Positions 42,945 through 51,299 of a stretch of DNA of 64,000 nucleotides are shown here, in pieces. Position numbers and translations under genes: made by a program. The notes under the pieces are model-generated. The model made no database searches. It was given only the letters and a program-made list of their open reading frames with translations, and had not been told where the DNA came from. Source of the DNA: Micromonospora sp. WMMD1102 (GTDB taxonomy: Bacteria; Actinomycetota; Actinomycetes; Mycobacteriales; Micromonosporaceae); contig NZ_JARUBN010000001.1 of NCBI RefSeq assembly GCF_029626265.1, forward strand, positions 4,216,001-4,280,000, written 5' to 3'. Position 1 is the stretch's first letter. Every line of letters starts with the position of its first letter.

Positions 42945-44317
42945 GCGCGCTGCCGGTGCTCGGGACCCTGCTGGCGGTTCCCGTCGCGGTGGCCGGCTGG
43001 CTGCTGCCGCGCTGGCTGCCCCCGGCGGTGGTCCGGCTGCGAGGGTGGATCTTCGCGCGGGTGAACGGCACCGAGGGGATCGCGGTGCCCGGCCCGCTGG
43101 TCGGCCCGGAGCACTTCACCCGGCTCTACGCCGACCCGGCAGCCGACGGGCGCAGCCGGGGCGCCGGCCTCTCCGACCTGTTCTGGTACTGGCTGGCACC
43201 GGGGCCGCAGATGCACCAGGAGCACCTGGAGCCCGGCGAGCGCTACCGCACCGTCGCCCGGACTACCCGGCGGGTGCTGGCGGTGTCGCAGTCGCGGTCG
43301 ACGGAACTGGCCGCCGCCGCGGCCCGGCGCGTCCTCGCCGCGCTGCCCGCCGGCCGGAGCAGCCGGGTGCGGCTGCGGGACCTGATGATGCCGATCTGGG
43401 CCGAGGTCTACCACGAGCTCGTCTTCGGCGAGGAGTGCCCGCCGGAGGTCCGGGCGCTGATCGTGGCGAACGCCGACGACGTGGTGACCGCGCTGAAGTG
43501 CTGCGGGCTGCGGCACATGCGGCGGCGGGACCGGCTCACCCGGCACCTGCTGGCCCGGGTCGAGGCGGGCACCTCGCCGGTGACCCTGCCGGAGCCGTTC
43601 ACCGCGCGGGAGACGGCCTGGTATCTCCAGGGCGCCTTCTTCAACACCGCCGTGGTGCAGATGTCCGAGGCGATGGCGCACCTGCTGCTGGCCGTCGCCC
43701 AGCACCCGGCGACCCAGCGCGAGCTGCTGGCCGGCCTGGACGACGCCGGGGAGGCGCCTGACCGGGTACTGGACCGGGTGATCGACGAGACGCTGCGGGT
43801 GCATCCGCTCTTCGGGGTGGCGCACCGGGTGACCTCGGCACCGATCCGGCTCGACGACGCGGTCACCATTCCGGCCGGCTCCGTGCTGCTCTTCAACTAC
43901 CTCGCCTTCCAGCGCACCGGACCGGCCGCCGACGACACGTTCGACCCGGACCGGTGGCGGACACTGGACCGCCGGGCGGCGCACTTCGTCCCGTTCGGCG
44001 TGACCGCCAACCGGGCCTGTCCGGCCCGGGGCGTGGCACCGGTGATGATGCGCGCGGTCACCCGCGAGGTGCTGCGCCGGTACGCGCTGGTCTCCACCGT
44101 CCGGCACAGCCGTTCGCTGCCGAGCCGGGGGCCGTGCTTCCTCGTCCCGGCCGGCGTACGGCCCCCCGGGCGGTTCCGACTGTGGCTGATGCGGCTGGCG
44201 GACAACTGGGCCGACGTGTGGCGCAGTCTCGTCCAGCTGGTACTCGGCAGCGTGATGGTGCTCGACGCGCGACGGCAACGTCTCTGTGCCACCTACTTCG
44301 AGGAGGTTCGACGATGA
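42941..44317 (+). CDS. Membrane-anchored cytochrome P450 with atypical haem loop
   Basis: 458 residues. A hydrophobic N-terminal segment (LGTLLAVPVAVAGWLLPRWL) precedes the P450 fold, which is rare in bacteria. ExxR motif ETLRVHP (about residue 285). The haem loop reads FGVTANRACPARG: Cys is kept, but the Gly three residues after Phe and the Gly after Cys are replaced (consensus FGxGxxxCxG). The usual I-helix AGxxT is not obvious; GAFFNTAVVQMSEA sits there. So it may be a P450 with altered chemistry. ATGA overlaps on both sides show tight coupling. Confidence 0.85.
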   Translation: MSALPVLGTLLAVPVAVAGWLLPRWLPPAVVRLRGWIFARVNGTEGIAVPGPLVGPEHFTRLYADPAADGRSRGAGLSDLFWYWLAPGPQMHQEHLEPGERYRTVARTTRRVLAVSQSRSTELAAAAARRVLAALPAGRSSRVRLRDLMMPIWAEVYHELVFGEECPPEVRALIVANADDVVTALKCCGLRHMRRRDRLTRHLLARVEAGTSPVTLPEPFTARETAWYLQGAFFNTAVVQMSEAMAHLLLAVAQHPATQRELLAGLDDAGEAPDRVLDRVIDETLRVHPLFGVAHRVTSAPIRLDDAVTIPAGSVLLFNYLAFQRTGPAADDTFDPDRWRTLDRRAAHFVPFGVTANRACPARGVAPVMMRAVTREVLRRYALVSTVRHSRSLPSRGPCFLVPAGVRPPGRFRLWLMRLADNWADVWRSLVQLVLGSVMVLDARRQRLCATYFEEVRR

Positions 44318-44367
44318 GCGAGACCGGTCCGGTCCGCAGGACCCCGGCCGAGGGCGGCCGGACATGA
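44314..44367 (+). CDS. 17-residue coupling ORF
   Basis: MSETGPVRRTPAEGGRT. Its ATG overlaps the P450 stop (ATGA), AGGAGG lies 8 bases upstream, and its TGA overlaps the ATG of the antiporter (ATGA). It could be a small peptide, but a translational coupler that feeds ribosomes to the antiporter start, which has only a weak site of its own, is more likely. Confidence 0.55.
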   Translation: MSETGPVRRTPAEGGRT

Positions 44368-45650
44368 CCCCGGTGGCCCTGGCTCCCCGGTTCTTCATCG
44401 CCGTCGCGGTGATCCTGCTCTTCTGCCGACTGATGGCGTGGCTGCTCGGCAAGGTCGGCCAGCCGGCGGTGGTGAGCGAGATGCTGGCCGGTGTGCTGCT
44501 CGGGCCGTCGCTGCTCGGCCTGCTGGCACCGGGCGTGCAGGACGCGCTCTTCCCGGAGCAGCTCTATCCGGTGCTCTACGTCGTCGGCCAGGTCGGCCTG
44601 GTCATCTTCATGTTCCAGGCCGGGTACGCCTTCACCGCGCACCCGACGACCGGACTGGCCGGCACCGCCGGCGCGGTGTCGCTGGCCGGGGTGCTCGCCC
44701 CGCTCGGCCTCGGCGTGCTGCTGGTGCTCGCCACCGCGGGACACGCACCGGTGATCGCCGACGGCGCCTCGGTCGGGGTCTCCGCCGCCTTCGTCGGGGT
44801 CGCCCTGGCGATCACCGCCTTCCCGATGCTGGCCCGGATCATCACCGAGCGCGGTCACGCCGGGACCCGGCACGGCTCACTCGCCCTGGCCAGCGGTGCA
44901 CTCGACGACGTGGTGGCCTGGATGCTGCTCGCGGTCGTCCTGGCCACCGCCTCCGGGCGGGTGGGGCCGGCGCTGACCACGGTCGGGGGTGCGGCGCTGT
45001 TCGGGCTGCTGCTCTGGACGGTGGGTCGGCGGGTCACCGCCGCGCTGGTCGGCAGCGACCGGCTCGGCGACCAGTCCCGGCTGCTCGGCCTGGTCGCACT
45101 CCTCTTCGCGGTCGCCTGGTACACCGACGAGATCGGCCTGTACGCGGTCTTCGGCGCCTTCGCGGTCGGCGCGGTGATGCCGCACCACGAGCGCACCGAC
45201 CGGCTGGTCAACACGGTCACCCCGGTCTGCCAGATCGTCTTCCTGCCGCTCTTCTTCACCTACTCCGGCCTGCACACCGAGTTCGGGCTGCTGGGCCAAC
45301 CGTCGGTGCTGCTCTTCGCGCTCGGCTGCGTCACGGTGGCGATCGTGGGCAAGTTCGGCGCCTGCTGGGGCGCGGCCCGGTTGCGCCGGGAGCCGAACGG
45401 GGTGGCGCTGCGGATCGGCGCGCTGATGAACGCCCGCGGGCTGATGCAGCTGATCGCGATAAACGTCGGGATGGCCGCCGGCATCGTCAACTCGACGCTG
45501 TTCACCGCGCTGGTGCTGGTCGCGCTCGTCACGACGCTGATGACGACGCCGCTGCTGACCTGGATCGAGCGGCGGGAGGAGCGGGCCGCTGCCCAGGCCG
45601 ACACGCAGGAAAGCGCCATAGCGGTTCAACCGGCGGGAGGCAAAGCATAG
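44364..45650 (+). CDS. CPA2-type cation/proton antiporter
   Basis: 428 residues, about 12 membrane helices. VGQPAVVSEMLAGVLLGPSL near the start, GVALAITAFPMLARIITERG (unwound helix) and SGALDDVVAWMLL with the ion-binding Asp pair (about residue 180) mark the CPA2 family. In biosynthetic clusters such antiporters may serve export or self-protection; here it is coupled to the P450 by a 17-codon ORF. Confidence 0.9.
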   Translation: MTPVALAPRFFIAVAVILLFCRLMAWLLGKVGQPAVVSEMLAGVLLGPSLLGLLAPGVQDALFPEQLYPVLYVVGQVGLVIFMFQAGYAFTAHPTTGLAGTAGAVSLAGVLAPLGLGVLLVLATAGHAPVIADGASVGVSAAFVGVALAITAFPMLARIITERGHAGTRHGSLALASGALDDVVAWMLLAVVLATASGRVGPALTTVGGAALFGLLLWTVGRRVTAALVGSDRLGDQSRLLGLVALLFAVAWYTDEIGLYAVFGAFAVGAVMPHHERTDRLVNTVTPVCQIVFLPLFFTYSGLHTEFGLLGQPSVLLFALGCVTVAIVGKFGACWGAARLRREPNGVALRIGALMNARGLMQLIAINVGMAAGIVNSTLFTALVLVALVTTLMTTPLLTWIERREERAAAQADTQESAIAVQPAGGKA

Positions 45651-45699
45651 AGACATCTATCACAGTCTATGTTTTCGCCGGGTGTGGGATTCTCGACAT
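45651..45699 (+). promoter_or_regulatory. AT-rich promoter of the two-component genes
   Basis: The gap holds ATCTATCACAGTCTATG, where TCTAT occurs twice 10 bases apart, a layout that suits an OmpR-type dimer and so autoregulation. It has no TASSGT box at the spacing seen in the other cluster promoters. Confidence 0.4.
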
Positions 45700-46386
45700 G
45701 TGCTTACGGCTAGCAAGACGCCACCCCGCGTACACCGCCTGCTCCTGGTCGAGGACGACGCCGACCTGGCGGAGATGCTGACCGAGGTGCTGACCGACGA
45801 AGGCTACCTCGTCGACGTGGCTCCGGACGGTCAACGCGGCCTGCACCTCGGGCTCACCCGGCCGTACGACGTCATGGTGATCGACCGGTTGCTGCCGGCG
45901 CTCGACGGGCTCAACCTGCTGTCCCGGTTACGGTCCCGTGCCGTCCCGGCCCGCGCGCTGATGCTCACCGCCCTCGGCACGGTCGACGACCGGGTGGCCG
46001 GCCTCGACGCGGGCGCCGACGACTACCTGATCAAACCGTTCGAGCTGGACGAGCTGAGTGCCCGGATCCGGGCACTGTGCCGGCGCGCCTCGGACCGTGC
46101 CGAGACGCTTCCGCTCGGCGCCGGCCGGCTCGACCTGGGCGCCCGGGACGTGCTGCTGCCGGACGGCTCCCGGGTGGCGCTCTCCGCCCGGGAGTTCGAC
46201 CTGCTCCACCTCCTCGCCGTACGCCCCAGGGCGGTGCACTCCCGCGCGGAGTTGCGCCGCCGGATCTTCGGCGAGGCAGCCGCCTCGTCCATAGTGGACA
46301 CCTACGTCTACTACCTGCGGCGAAAGCTCGGCCGCGCCGCGGTGCGTACCGTGCACGGCCTCGGCTACCGGCTGGGCGAGCTGTGA
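45700..46386 (+). CDS. OmpR-family response regulator with a TTA codon
   Basis: 228 residues from GTG 45700. Receiver: LLLVEDDADLAEML (acidic pair), VMVIDRLLPALDGL (phospho-Asp about residue 53), LTALG (Thr/Ser) and DYLIKPFEL (Lys). The winged-helix part has LSAREFDLLHLLAVRPRAV and SSIVDTYVYYLRRKLG, RTVHGLGYRL. A TTA Leu codon stands at 45928-45930; in actinomycetes this rare codon ties expression to the bldA tRNA. GTGA overlap with the kinase gene. Confidence 0.92.
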   Translation: MLTASKTPPRVHRLLLVEDDADLAEMLTEVLTDEGYLVDVAPDGQRGLHLGLTRPYDVMVIDRLLPALDGLNLLSRLRSRAVPARALMLTALGTVDDRVAGLDAGADDYLIKPFELDELSARIRALCRRASDRAETLPLGAGRLDLGARDVLLPDGSRVALSAREFDLLHLLAVRPRAVHSRAELRRRIFGEAAASSIVDTYVYYLRRKLGRAAVRTVHGLGYRLGEL

Positions 46387-47672
46387 AGGCCCGGGGTCCG
46401 CTGGACGGACCGGCCGGGATCTCCTGGATGGCCACCGAACGCATGGTGGTGGCCCGGGCCCGGCGCCGGGTCGGCATACTCGTCGGACTCGCCGTGACCG
46501 TCCTGATCACACTGATCGGCGGGGTCGCCTACGCCTCGCTGATCCAGGGCCAGGAAAGGCAGATCCACCGCGAACTCGCCTACACCGCCACCCGCAGCGA
46601 CCCGTCCGGGCCGCCCGGGTGCACCTGGCTCTTCCTGCTGCACGACGGCGAGCTGCGCACCGGCGACATCCCCGCGCCTCCCGGGTTCCCGCTCCAGCAG
46701 CCGCTGGCCAGGGTGGTCGAGACCAGGACCGCCGAGGTGACCACCCTGGAACGCAACGGCACCGTCTACTACGTGCTGACCCAGCCGCGCGGCGACGACG
46801 TCGTGCAGGCCATCTTCGACGCCCGCTACCAGCTCGCCGACCGCCGGCACCTGCTCGTCGCGCTCGCCATCGCGGAGGCGATCGGGCTGCTCGCCGCCAT
46901 CGCCAGCGGCCTGACGGTGGGACGCCTCACCGTCGCACCGCTGGCCGAGGCGCTCGCCCGGCAGCGCCGGTTCGTCGCCGACGTCAGCCACGAACTCCGT
47001 ACCCCGATCGCCCAGGTGCACACCCGGGCCCAACTGCTCGCCCGCCGGGCCGGCAACGCCGGAGTACCGGCCGACTACCGCGCCGAACTCGAACGGCTGA
47101 TCGGCACCACCCGCTGGCTCGGCGAGGTCGTCGACGACCTGCTGCTCTCCGCCCGGTTGGCGGCGATGCCGGACATCCGGCCCGGCACCGGCACCGTGGA
47201 CATGGCCGCGCTGGCCGAGCACGCGGTGGTCGCCGAGACCGACCGGGCCACCGAGCAGGGTGTGACGCTCACGCTGAGCCGTCCGGACGTGCCGCTGCCG
47301 GTGCTCGGGGTGGCGTCCGCGCTGAGGCGGGTGATCGGCGAACTGCTGACGAACGCCCTGACCCACACTCCGGCAGGTGGACTGATCGAGGTGACGGTAC
47401 GCCGCCCGGCCGGCGGCGGCGTGGTCGAGCTGACCGTCACCGACACCGGTACCGGATTCGACCCCGCCGAGCGGATCTTCGACCGGTTCCGCAGCGGCGT
47501 CGAGACCGAGCGTCGGCGTACCGGCCTCGGACTGTCGCTGCTGCGCGAGGTCGTCACCGGGCACGGCGGCACGATCCAGGCCGAGGGCCAGCCCGGCCGG
47601 GGTGCCAGCTTCGTGGTCCGGCTGCCGGCCAGGGCCGACACCGCGCTCACCGGGACCCGGCCCGCCGGCTGA
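46383..47672 (+). CDS. Sensor histidine kinase
   Basis: 429 residues. Two membrane helices (about 30-52 and 158-178) bound a short extracellular sensor with a single Cys (SGPPGCTWLFLLHDGEL). The kinase core has DVSHELRTPIAQVH (phospho-His about residue 204), ELLTNALTHTP (N box), VTDTGTGFDPAERIF and GLGLSLLREVVTGHGG (G boxes). Pairs with the regulator before it. Confidence 0.92.
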   Translation: MKARGPLDGPAGISWMATERMVVARARRRVGILVGLAVTVLITLIGGVAYASLIQGQERQIHRELAYTATRSDPSGPPGCTWLFLLHDGELRTGDIPAPPGFPLQQPLARVVETRTAEVTTLERNGTVYYVLTQPRGDDVVQAIFDARYQLADRRHLLVALAIAEAIGLLAAIASGLTVGRLTVAPLAEALARQRRFVADVSHELRTPIAQVHTRAQLLARRAGNAGVPADYRAELERLIGTTRWLGEVVDDLLLSARLAAMPDIRPGTGTVDMAALAEHAVVAETDRATEQGVTLTLSRPDVPLPVLGVASALRRVIGELLTNALTHTPAGGLIEVTVRRPAGGGVVELTVTDTGTGFDPAERIFDRFRSGVETERRRTGLGLSLLREVVTGHGGTIQAEGQPGRGASFVVRLPARADTALTGTRPAG

Positions 47673-48169
47673 TCCCGGCCCCCGGCCCCGGCCCTTCGGC
47701 TGATCCCGGTCCGCGGTGGCGGCGCGGCCCGCACAGCTGCTCGCGTACGCCCGCCTCGTGGGCGCCGCCCCGCGGCTGGGCGACGAGGCGGAGGGAGGTT
47801 CGCTGGCCAGCGGTCCGGAAGCTCGATCCGCACCGATGCGGGGCTGGCCCCGCCCGCCCCCCGGCGATCGACCCCGGCGGGAAGTCGGCCACTGTGGACG
47901 GCCGGGACCACCGATCAGCCGAGACCGGATCGCCCGACCGGCGTCGGCGCGACCGAGGTACGGCGGCCCGGTGTCCGTCGGCATGACCGGCCGGGCCCGA
48001 TCGGCCGCCCAGTCCCGGACCGCTCAGCCCCAAGCCATGATCGGAGATCCGAGGGCGGCACCGGCATCCGCTGCCATTCTGGACGGGTGGCACCACCCTC
48101 GTACTCCTTCCGCCGGCTCGCCGGCCGCCGGGAGAGCCGGCCGACACCGAACCCGGACCGGGCCGCCCG
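47673..48169. other. 497-base gap without a supported gene
   Basis: Open frames exist on both strands but have biased composition and no ribosome sites. Nothing recognisable; it marks the right edge of the MIO cluster. Confidence 0.5.
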
Positions 48170-48478
48170 ATGACCGGTCACGCCGAGCCCGAGCTGGTCG
48201 ACCTGGCGATCGGCTCACAGCAGGCCCTCGAACAACTGGCCCTCCAGCTGCGCGGCGACGTGGCCGTGAACGAGCCGGCGATCCTGCTCGCCATCCTGCA
48301 ACGGATCGGGTCCGGGCTCCAGGAGTGTCTGACCGAGCTGGCCGGCGCCGCCGCGACCGCCGGGCAGACCGGTCCGGCCGACGCGCTACGCAAGGCGGTC
48401 GCGCATCAGAACCGGGCGCTGACCTCGCTCAACGGCGCGGTGGGCACGATCCAGCCGCAGGCGAGAGCGCGGATCTGA
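48170..48478 (+). CDS. Small helical protein of unknown function
   Basis: 102 residues from ATG 48170. Almost all helical by pattern: VDLAIGSQQALEQLALQLRG, LAILQRIGSGLQECLTEL, ADALRKAVAHQNRALTSL. One Cys. No family recognised. It precedes the DHPS-like gene in the same direction by 183 bases. Confidence 0.55.
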   Translation: MTGHAEPELVDLAIGSQQALEQLALQLRGDVAVNEPAILLAILQRIGSGLQECLTELAGAAATAGQTGPADALRKAVAHQNRALTSLNGAVGTIQPQARARI

Positions 48479-48661
48479 AGCGCAGCACCGGCGTCGCCGC
48501 CCGCACCTCCTGCCGCCCGCCCTCGACAGCACCTCCGGGCTGGCGGCGCGGGCGCGGTGGACCATCGCAGGCGTACCGGACGGTCGCCGGGTGGCCGCTC
48601 CGGCAGAATGGCGGGCGTTGCCCGCGTGGAGAGGCGGACGCGGTGCCCGCTGCTGCGAGGT

Positions 48662-49558
48662 GTGCCGGTGCTTGATCCGACAGCGGTCCGTGACCTGCTC
48701 GCCGGCGGGTCCCTGCCGCCCGCGCCACGGCTCGAGCTGCCGGGCCGCCGGACGTTCGAGCTGGCGCGGCGACGTCGACTCGTGGCCGTGGTGAACCTGT
48801 CCGCGGATTCCCCGTACCCGGAGAGTGTCGCGGAGTCGCCGTCGGCGGCGCGCCGGCTGGCCGTGACGGCCCGGGACGCGGGAGCGGACTTCGTGGAGTT
48901 CGGCCTGGAGTCCACGGCGCCCGGCGCGCGGACCCGGGACGCCGGGGCGCAGCTCGACCTGCTGCTACCGGCGCTGGAGCAGTGCCTCGACCTCGGTGTC
49001 GAGATCATGGTGGAGACTCGGCACCCGGCGGTGGTCGAGACGGCGATGCGGCTCGGCGTGCGGATGGTCAACCTGGTCGGTTACGCGCACCGCGAACTCG
49101 CCTTCGACACCGTCGCCCGGTACGACGGCGCGGTCGTGCTGCCGTACCTGCCGGGCGGGACGCCTGCCCTCGGGAAGTACACGCTGCGGGCCGGGGACAC
49201 CGCCGTGCCGGACCGACTGGATTTCCTGCGCTCGCGCCTGGGCGAGGCGGAAGCCGCCGGAGTCACCCGCTGCGTCGTCGATCCCGCGATCGGCTTCGCC
49301 TTCGAGCTGGACGACGGCACCGGCCGTGCCTCCTACCAGATGTCGCAGTACCTCCAACTGCACCGGCTCGGCGCGCTCGGCGTGCCCGTGCTGGCCACCC
49401 TGGTGCACGCTCCGGGCGTCTTCGCCGGGGCGTACCGCCGGCTGGCCGAGCCGATCATGGCGGTGCTGGCGATGATCGGGGGCGGTCAGCTGCTGCGGAC
49501 GCACGAGGTGGGCGCCGTGGAGACCGTCCGGCGCCTGCTGGACAGCTTCGAACCCTAG
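48662..49558 (+). CDS. Dihydropteroate-synthase-like TIM-barrel protein
   Basis: 298 residues from GTG 48662 with GCGAGG upstream (GTG 48668 is also possible). RRLVAVVNLSADSPYPES resembles the DHPS start MGIVNVTPDSF, DAGADFVEFGLESTAPGART the GADIIDVGGESTRPGA segment, and VVDPAIGFAFELDD the third motif, but several pterin and pABA residues differ. So it is likely a DHPS paralogue rather than the folate enzyme. The C-terminal QLLRTHEVGAVETVRRL keeps the RVHDV-like end. Confidence 0.8.
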   Translation: MPVLDPTAVRDLLAGGSLPPAPRLELPGRRTFELARRRRLVAVVNLSADSPYPESVAESPSAARRLAVTARDAGADFVEFGLESTAPGARTRDAGAQLDLLLPALEQCLDLGVEIMVETRHPAVVETAMRLGVRMVNLVGYAHRELAFDTVARYDGAVVLPYLPGGTPALGKYTLRAGDTAVPDRLDFLRSRLGEAEAAGVTRCVVDPAIGFAFELDDGTGRASYQMSQYLQLHRLGALGVPVLATLVHAPGVFAGAYRRLAEPIMAVLAMIGGGQLLRTHEVGAVETVRRLLDSFEP

Positions 49559-49569
49559 GCACCGCGCGC

Positions 49570-49631
49570 CGGAGGCACCGTCGCCACCCTGACGGCGCGG
49601 GTCGGAGGCACCGTCGCCACCCTGACGGCGC
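49570..49631 (+). repeat. 29-base direct repeat, two copies
   Basis: A 29-base unit beginning CGGAGGCACCGTCGCCACCC occurs at 49570-49598 and again at 49603-49631 without a mismatch, period 33. It fills the gap between the convergent DHPS-like and caspase genes; the second copy touches the caspase stop. Confidence 0.85.
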
Positions 49632-51299
49632 TCACTGGCCGGTCGGCAGCCGCAGGAACGTGCGGCTGTCGTCCGGCAGGGGTACCCCGTGGTAGGTGAG
49701 GATCTCCGCCACCTGGTCCGGAAGACTTGCCACCTCGACGGTGGTGCAGACCCGGAACCCGAGGTCGGTGTGCGCGGTCTCCAGGCCGTACTGGAGTTCC
49801 GACGCCCGGACGTACGGCACCACGTTCGCCGCCTCGTCCAGATAGCCGCCGCCGCGCAGCTCCACCGTCCGGGCGAGTCCCCGGTCCGCCAGCTCGTCGT
49901 CGAAGTCGCCGATCGCCACCAGCGTGCTGCGGTGCCCGCGCAGGGGTGCGCCGAGGCACCATTCCCACACGTTGCCGAACATGTCGGACACGCCCAACGA
50001 GTTCGTCCGCGATCCGTCCCGCTCCGCCGCCGCCGGCATCGCCGCGTCCTGGTGGATCTCCGGTTGCAGCCGTACCGGCATCCGCCTGGTCCGCCCGGAG
50101 GCCGAGCGCGGCGAGAGCGCCTCGAAGTCGCCGTACGCGGCGAAGCTCCACTGCGCGGGTGTCGGCAGCGTTATCGCGTACGCGGGGTCGACGGACCGGC
50201 TGAGCACCACCCCGTCCGACGGTCGTTGCCGGGGGTCCCAGCCGCCGAACCGCCGGCTGAGCCAGCCGCAGTAGCGCTCCGCCGCCCGGTAGTCCACGCA
50301 GACGACGGGGAGGTCGGCGGCCCGGTACCGCCGGTCGTCCCACGGCCGGAACGGCTCGTGCCAGCTCATCCTCGCCGGGTCGTAGCTGTAGCCGGCCGGT
50401 TCCACGGCGTCCTGGCCACCGGCGTCGGCGGCGGTGACGAACTCGCGGTACTGGTCATTCGTCACCGGGTGCCTCGAAATCGCCACCGCCCCGGCGTCGG
50501 CGAAGCCGTAGAGGACCGGCAGCAGCACCATCTCCACCGAGCCGAGCCGGAAGGTCCACGGTTCCCAGACCGGTGCGGTGGTGAGGATGACCGGGCCGCG
50601 TTCCTTGCCCAACACCAGCGGGATGGGCACCGTCTCGCCCAGGGAGTACGCGTTGTGCCGTTCCGCCTGCCGTCGGATCCACTCGACCGCGTCCCCCAGT
50701 GACGTCTGGCCGTCCTGGTCGGAGTCCGCGCCGCGTTCGAGCGCCTGGCACAGTTTGACCGTCAGGAAGCCACCGGACAGGCTCTCCACCTCGCGGGCCC
50801 GCTCCAGGCGGTCGCTCGCCAGCAGCATCAGGAAGCTACCCGCCTGTGCCGCGACCTCGTTCAACGACGTCGCCGGCGCGGCCCGGAAGCCGGGACCCAG
50901 CACGGCCCCGGCGTGGCAGCAGTCCAGGACGAGCAGCTTGTTCGTCGCGCGGGACCGGTCCATGGCGGCGAAGACGTCCCGGGCCGGCAGCGCGGTCCGG
51001 AGCAGACGCTCGGGGTGCGAGTCGTGCCAGAGCAGGAAGAGTTCGCCCCCGTCGATCAGCGCATGACCCGCGAAGGTCACCACGAGGGTGTCACCGGGGC
51101 GGCACTGCTCGGCGACGGCGAAGATCCCGTCGCGCAGCTCGGCCACCGAACTGGTCGCGCTGGTGCCCGAGACGTCGAATCCGCAGATGCGGCTGCCCAG
51201 GATCCTGGTCAGCCTGGCCTGGTCGGTCAGGGCGTAGCGCAACTGGTTCGGCCCGGCCGGTCCGTTGGACGCCGCCGTGAACGCGACCCGCCTACCCAC
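49632..51299 (-). CDS. Caspase-like peptidase fused to an FGE-sulfatase domain
   Basis: 555 residues. The N-terminal peptidase C14 domain (about 1-235) has the catalytic His in VVTFAGHALIDGG and Cys in LLVLDCCHAGAVLG. A formylglycine-generating-enzyme-like domain (about 260-520) follows: ISRHPVTNDQYREFV, LPVVCVDYRAAERYCGWLS, YAITLPTPAQWSFAA, GNVWEWCLGAPL and TDLGFRVCTT. FGE domains in such proteins often bind ligands or act as effector-regulating modules. The pairing with a small coupled membrane protein fits predicted caspase-based conflict systems, where activation kills or disables the cell. Overlaps its upstream partner by 8 bases. Confidence 0.88.
   Translation of the reverse strand: MGRRVAFTAASNGPAGPNQLRYALTDQARLTRILGSRICGFDVSGTSATSSVAELRDGIFAVAEQCRPGDTLVVTFAGHALIDGGELFLLWHDSHPERLLRTALPARDVFAAMDRSRATNKLLVLDCCHAGAVLGPGFRAAPATSLNEVAAQAGSFLMLLASDRLERAREVESLSGGFLTVKLCQALERGADSDQDGQTSLGDAVEWIRRQAERHNAYSLGETVPIPLVLGKERGPVILTTAPVWEPWTFRLGSVEMVLLPVLYGFADAGAVAISRHPVTNDQYREFVTAADAGGQDAVEPAGYSYDPARMSWHEPFRPWDDRRYRAADLPVVCVDYRAAERYCGWLSRRFGGWDPRQRPSDGVVLSRSVDPAYAITLPTPAQWSFAAYGDFEALSPRSASGRTRRMPVRLQPEIHQDAAMPAAAERDGSRTNSLGVSDMFGNVWEWCLGAPLRGHRSTLVAIGDFDDELADRGLARTVELRGGGYLDEAANVVPYVRASELQYGLETAHTDLGFRVCTTVEVASLPDQVAEILTYHGVPLPDDSRTFLRLPTGQ

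Noticed and set aside
47673..48169. Plus- and minus-strand open frames in the gap after the histidine kinase
   Set aside because: No ribosome sites, Arg/Pro-biased composition and no recognisable motif.
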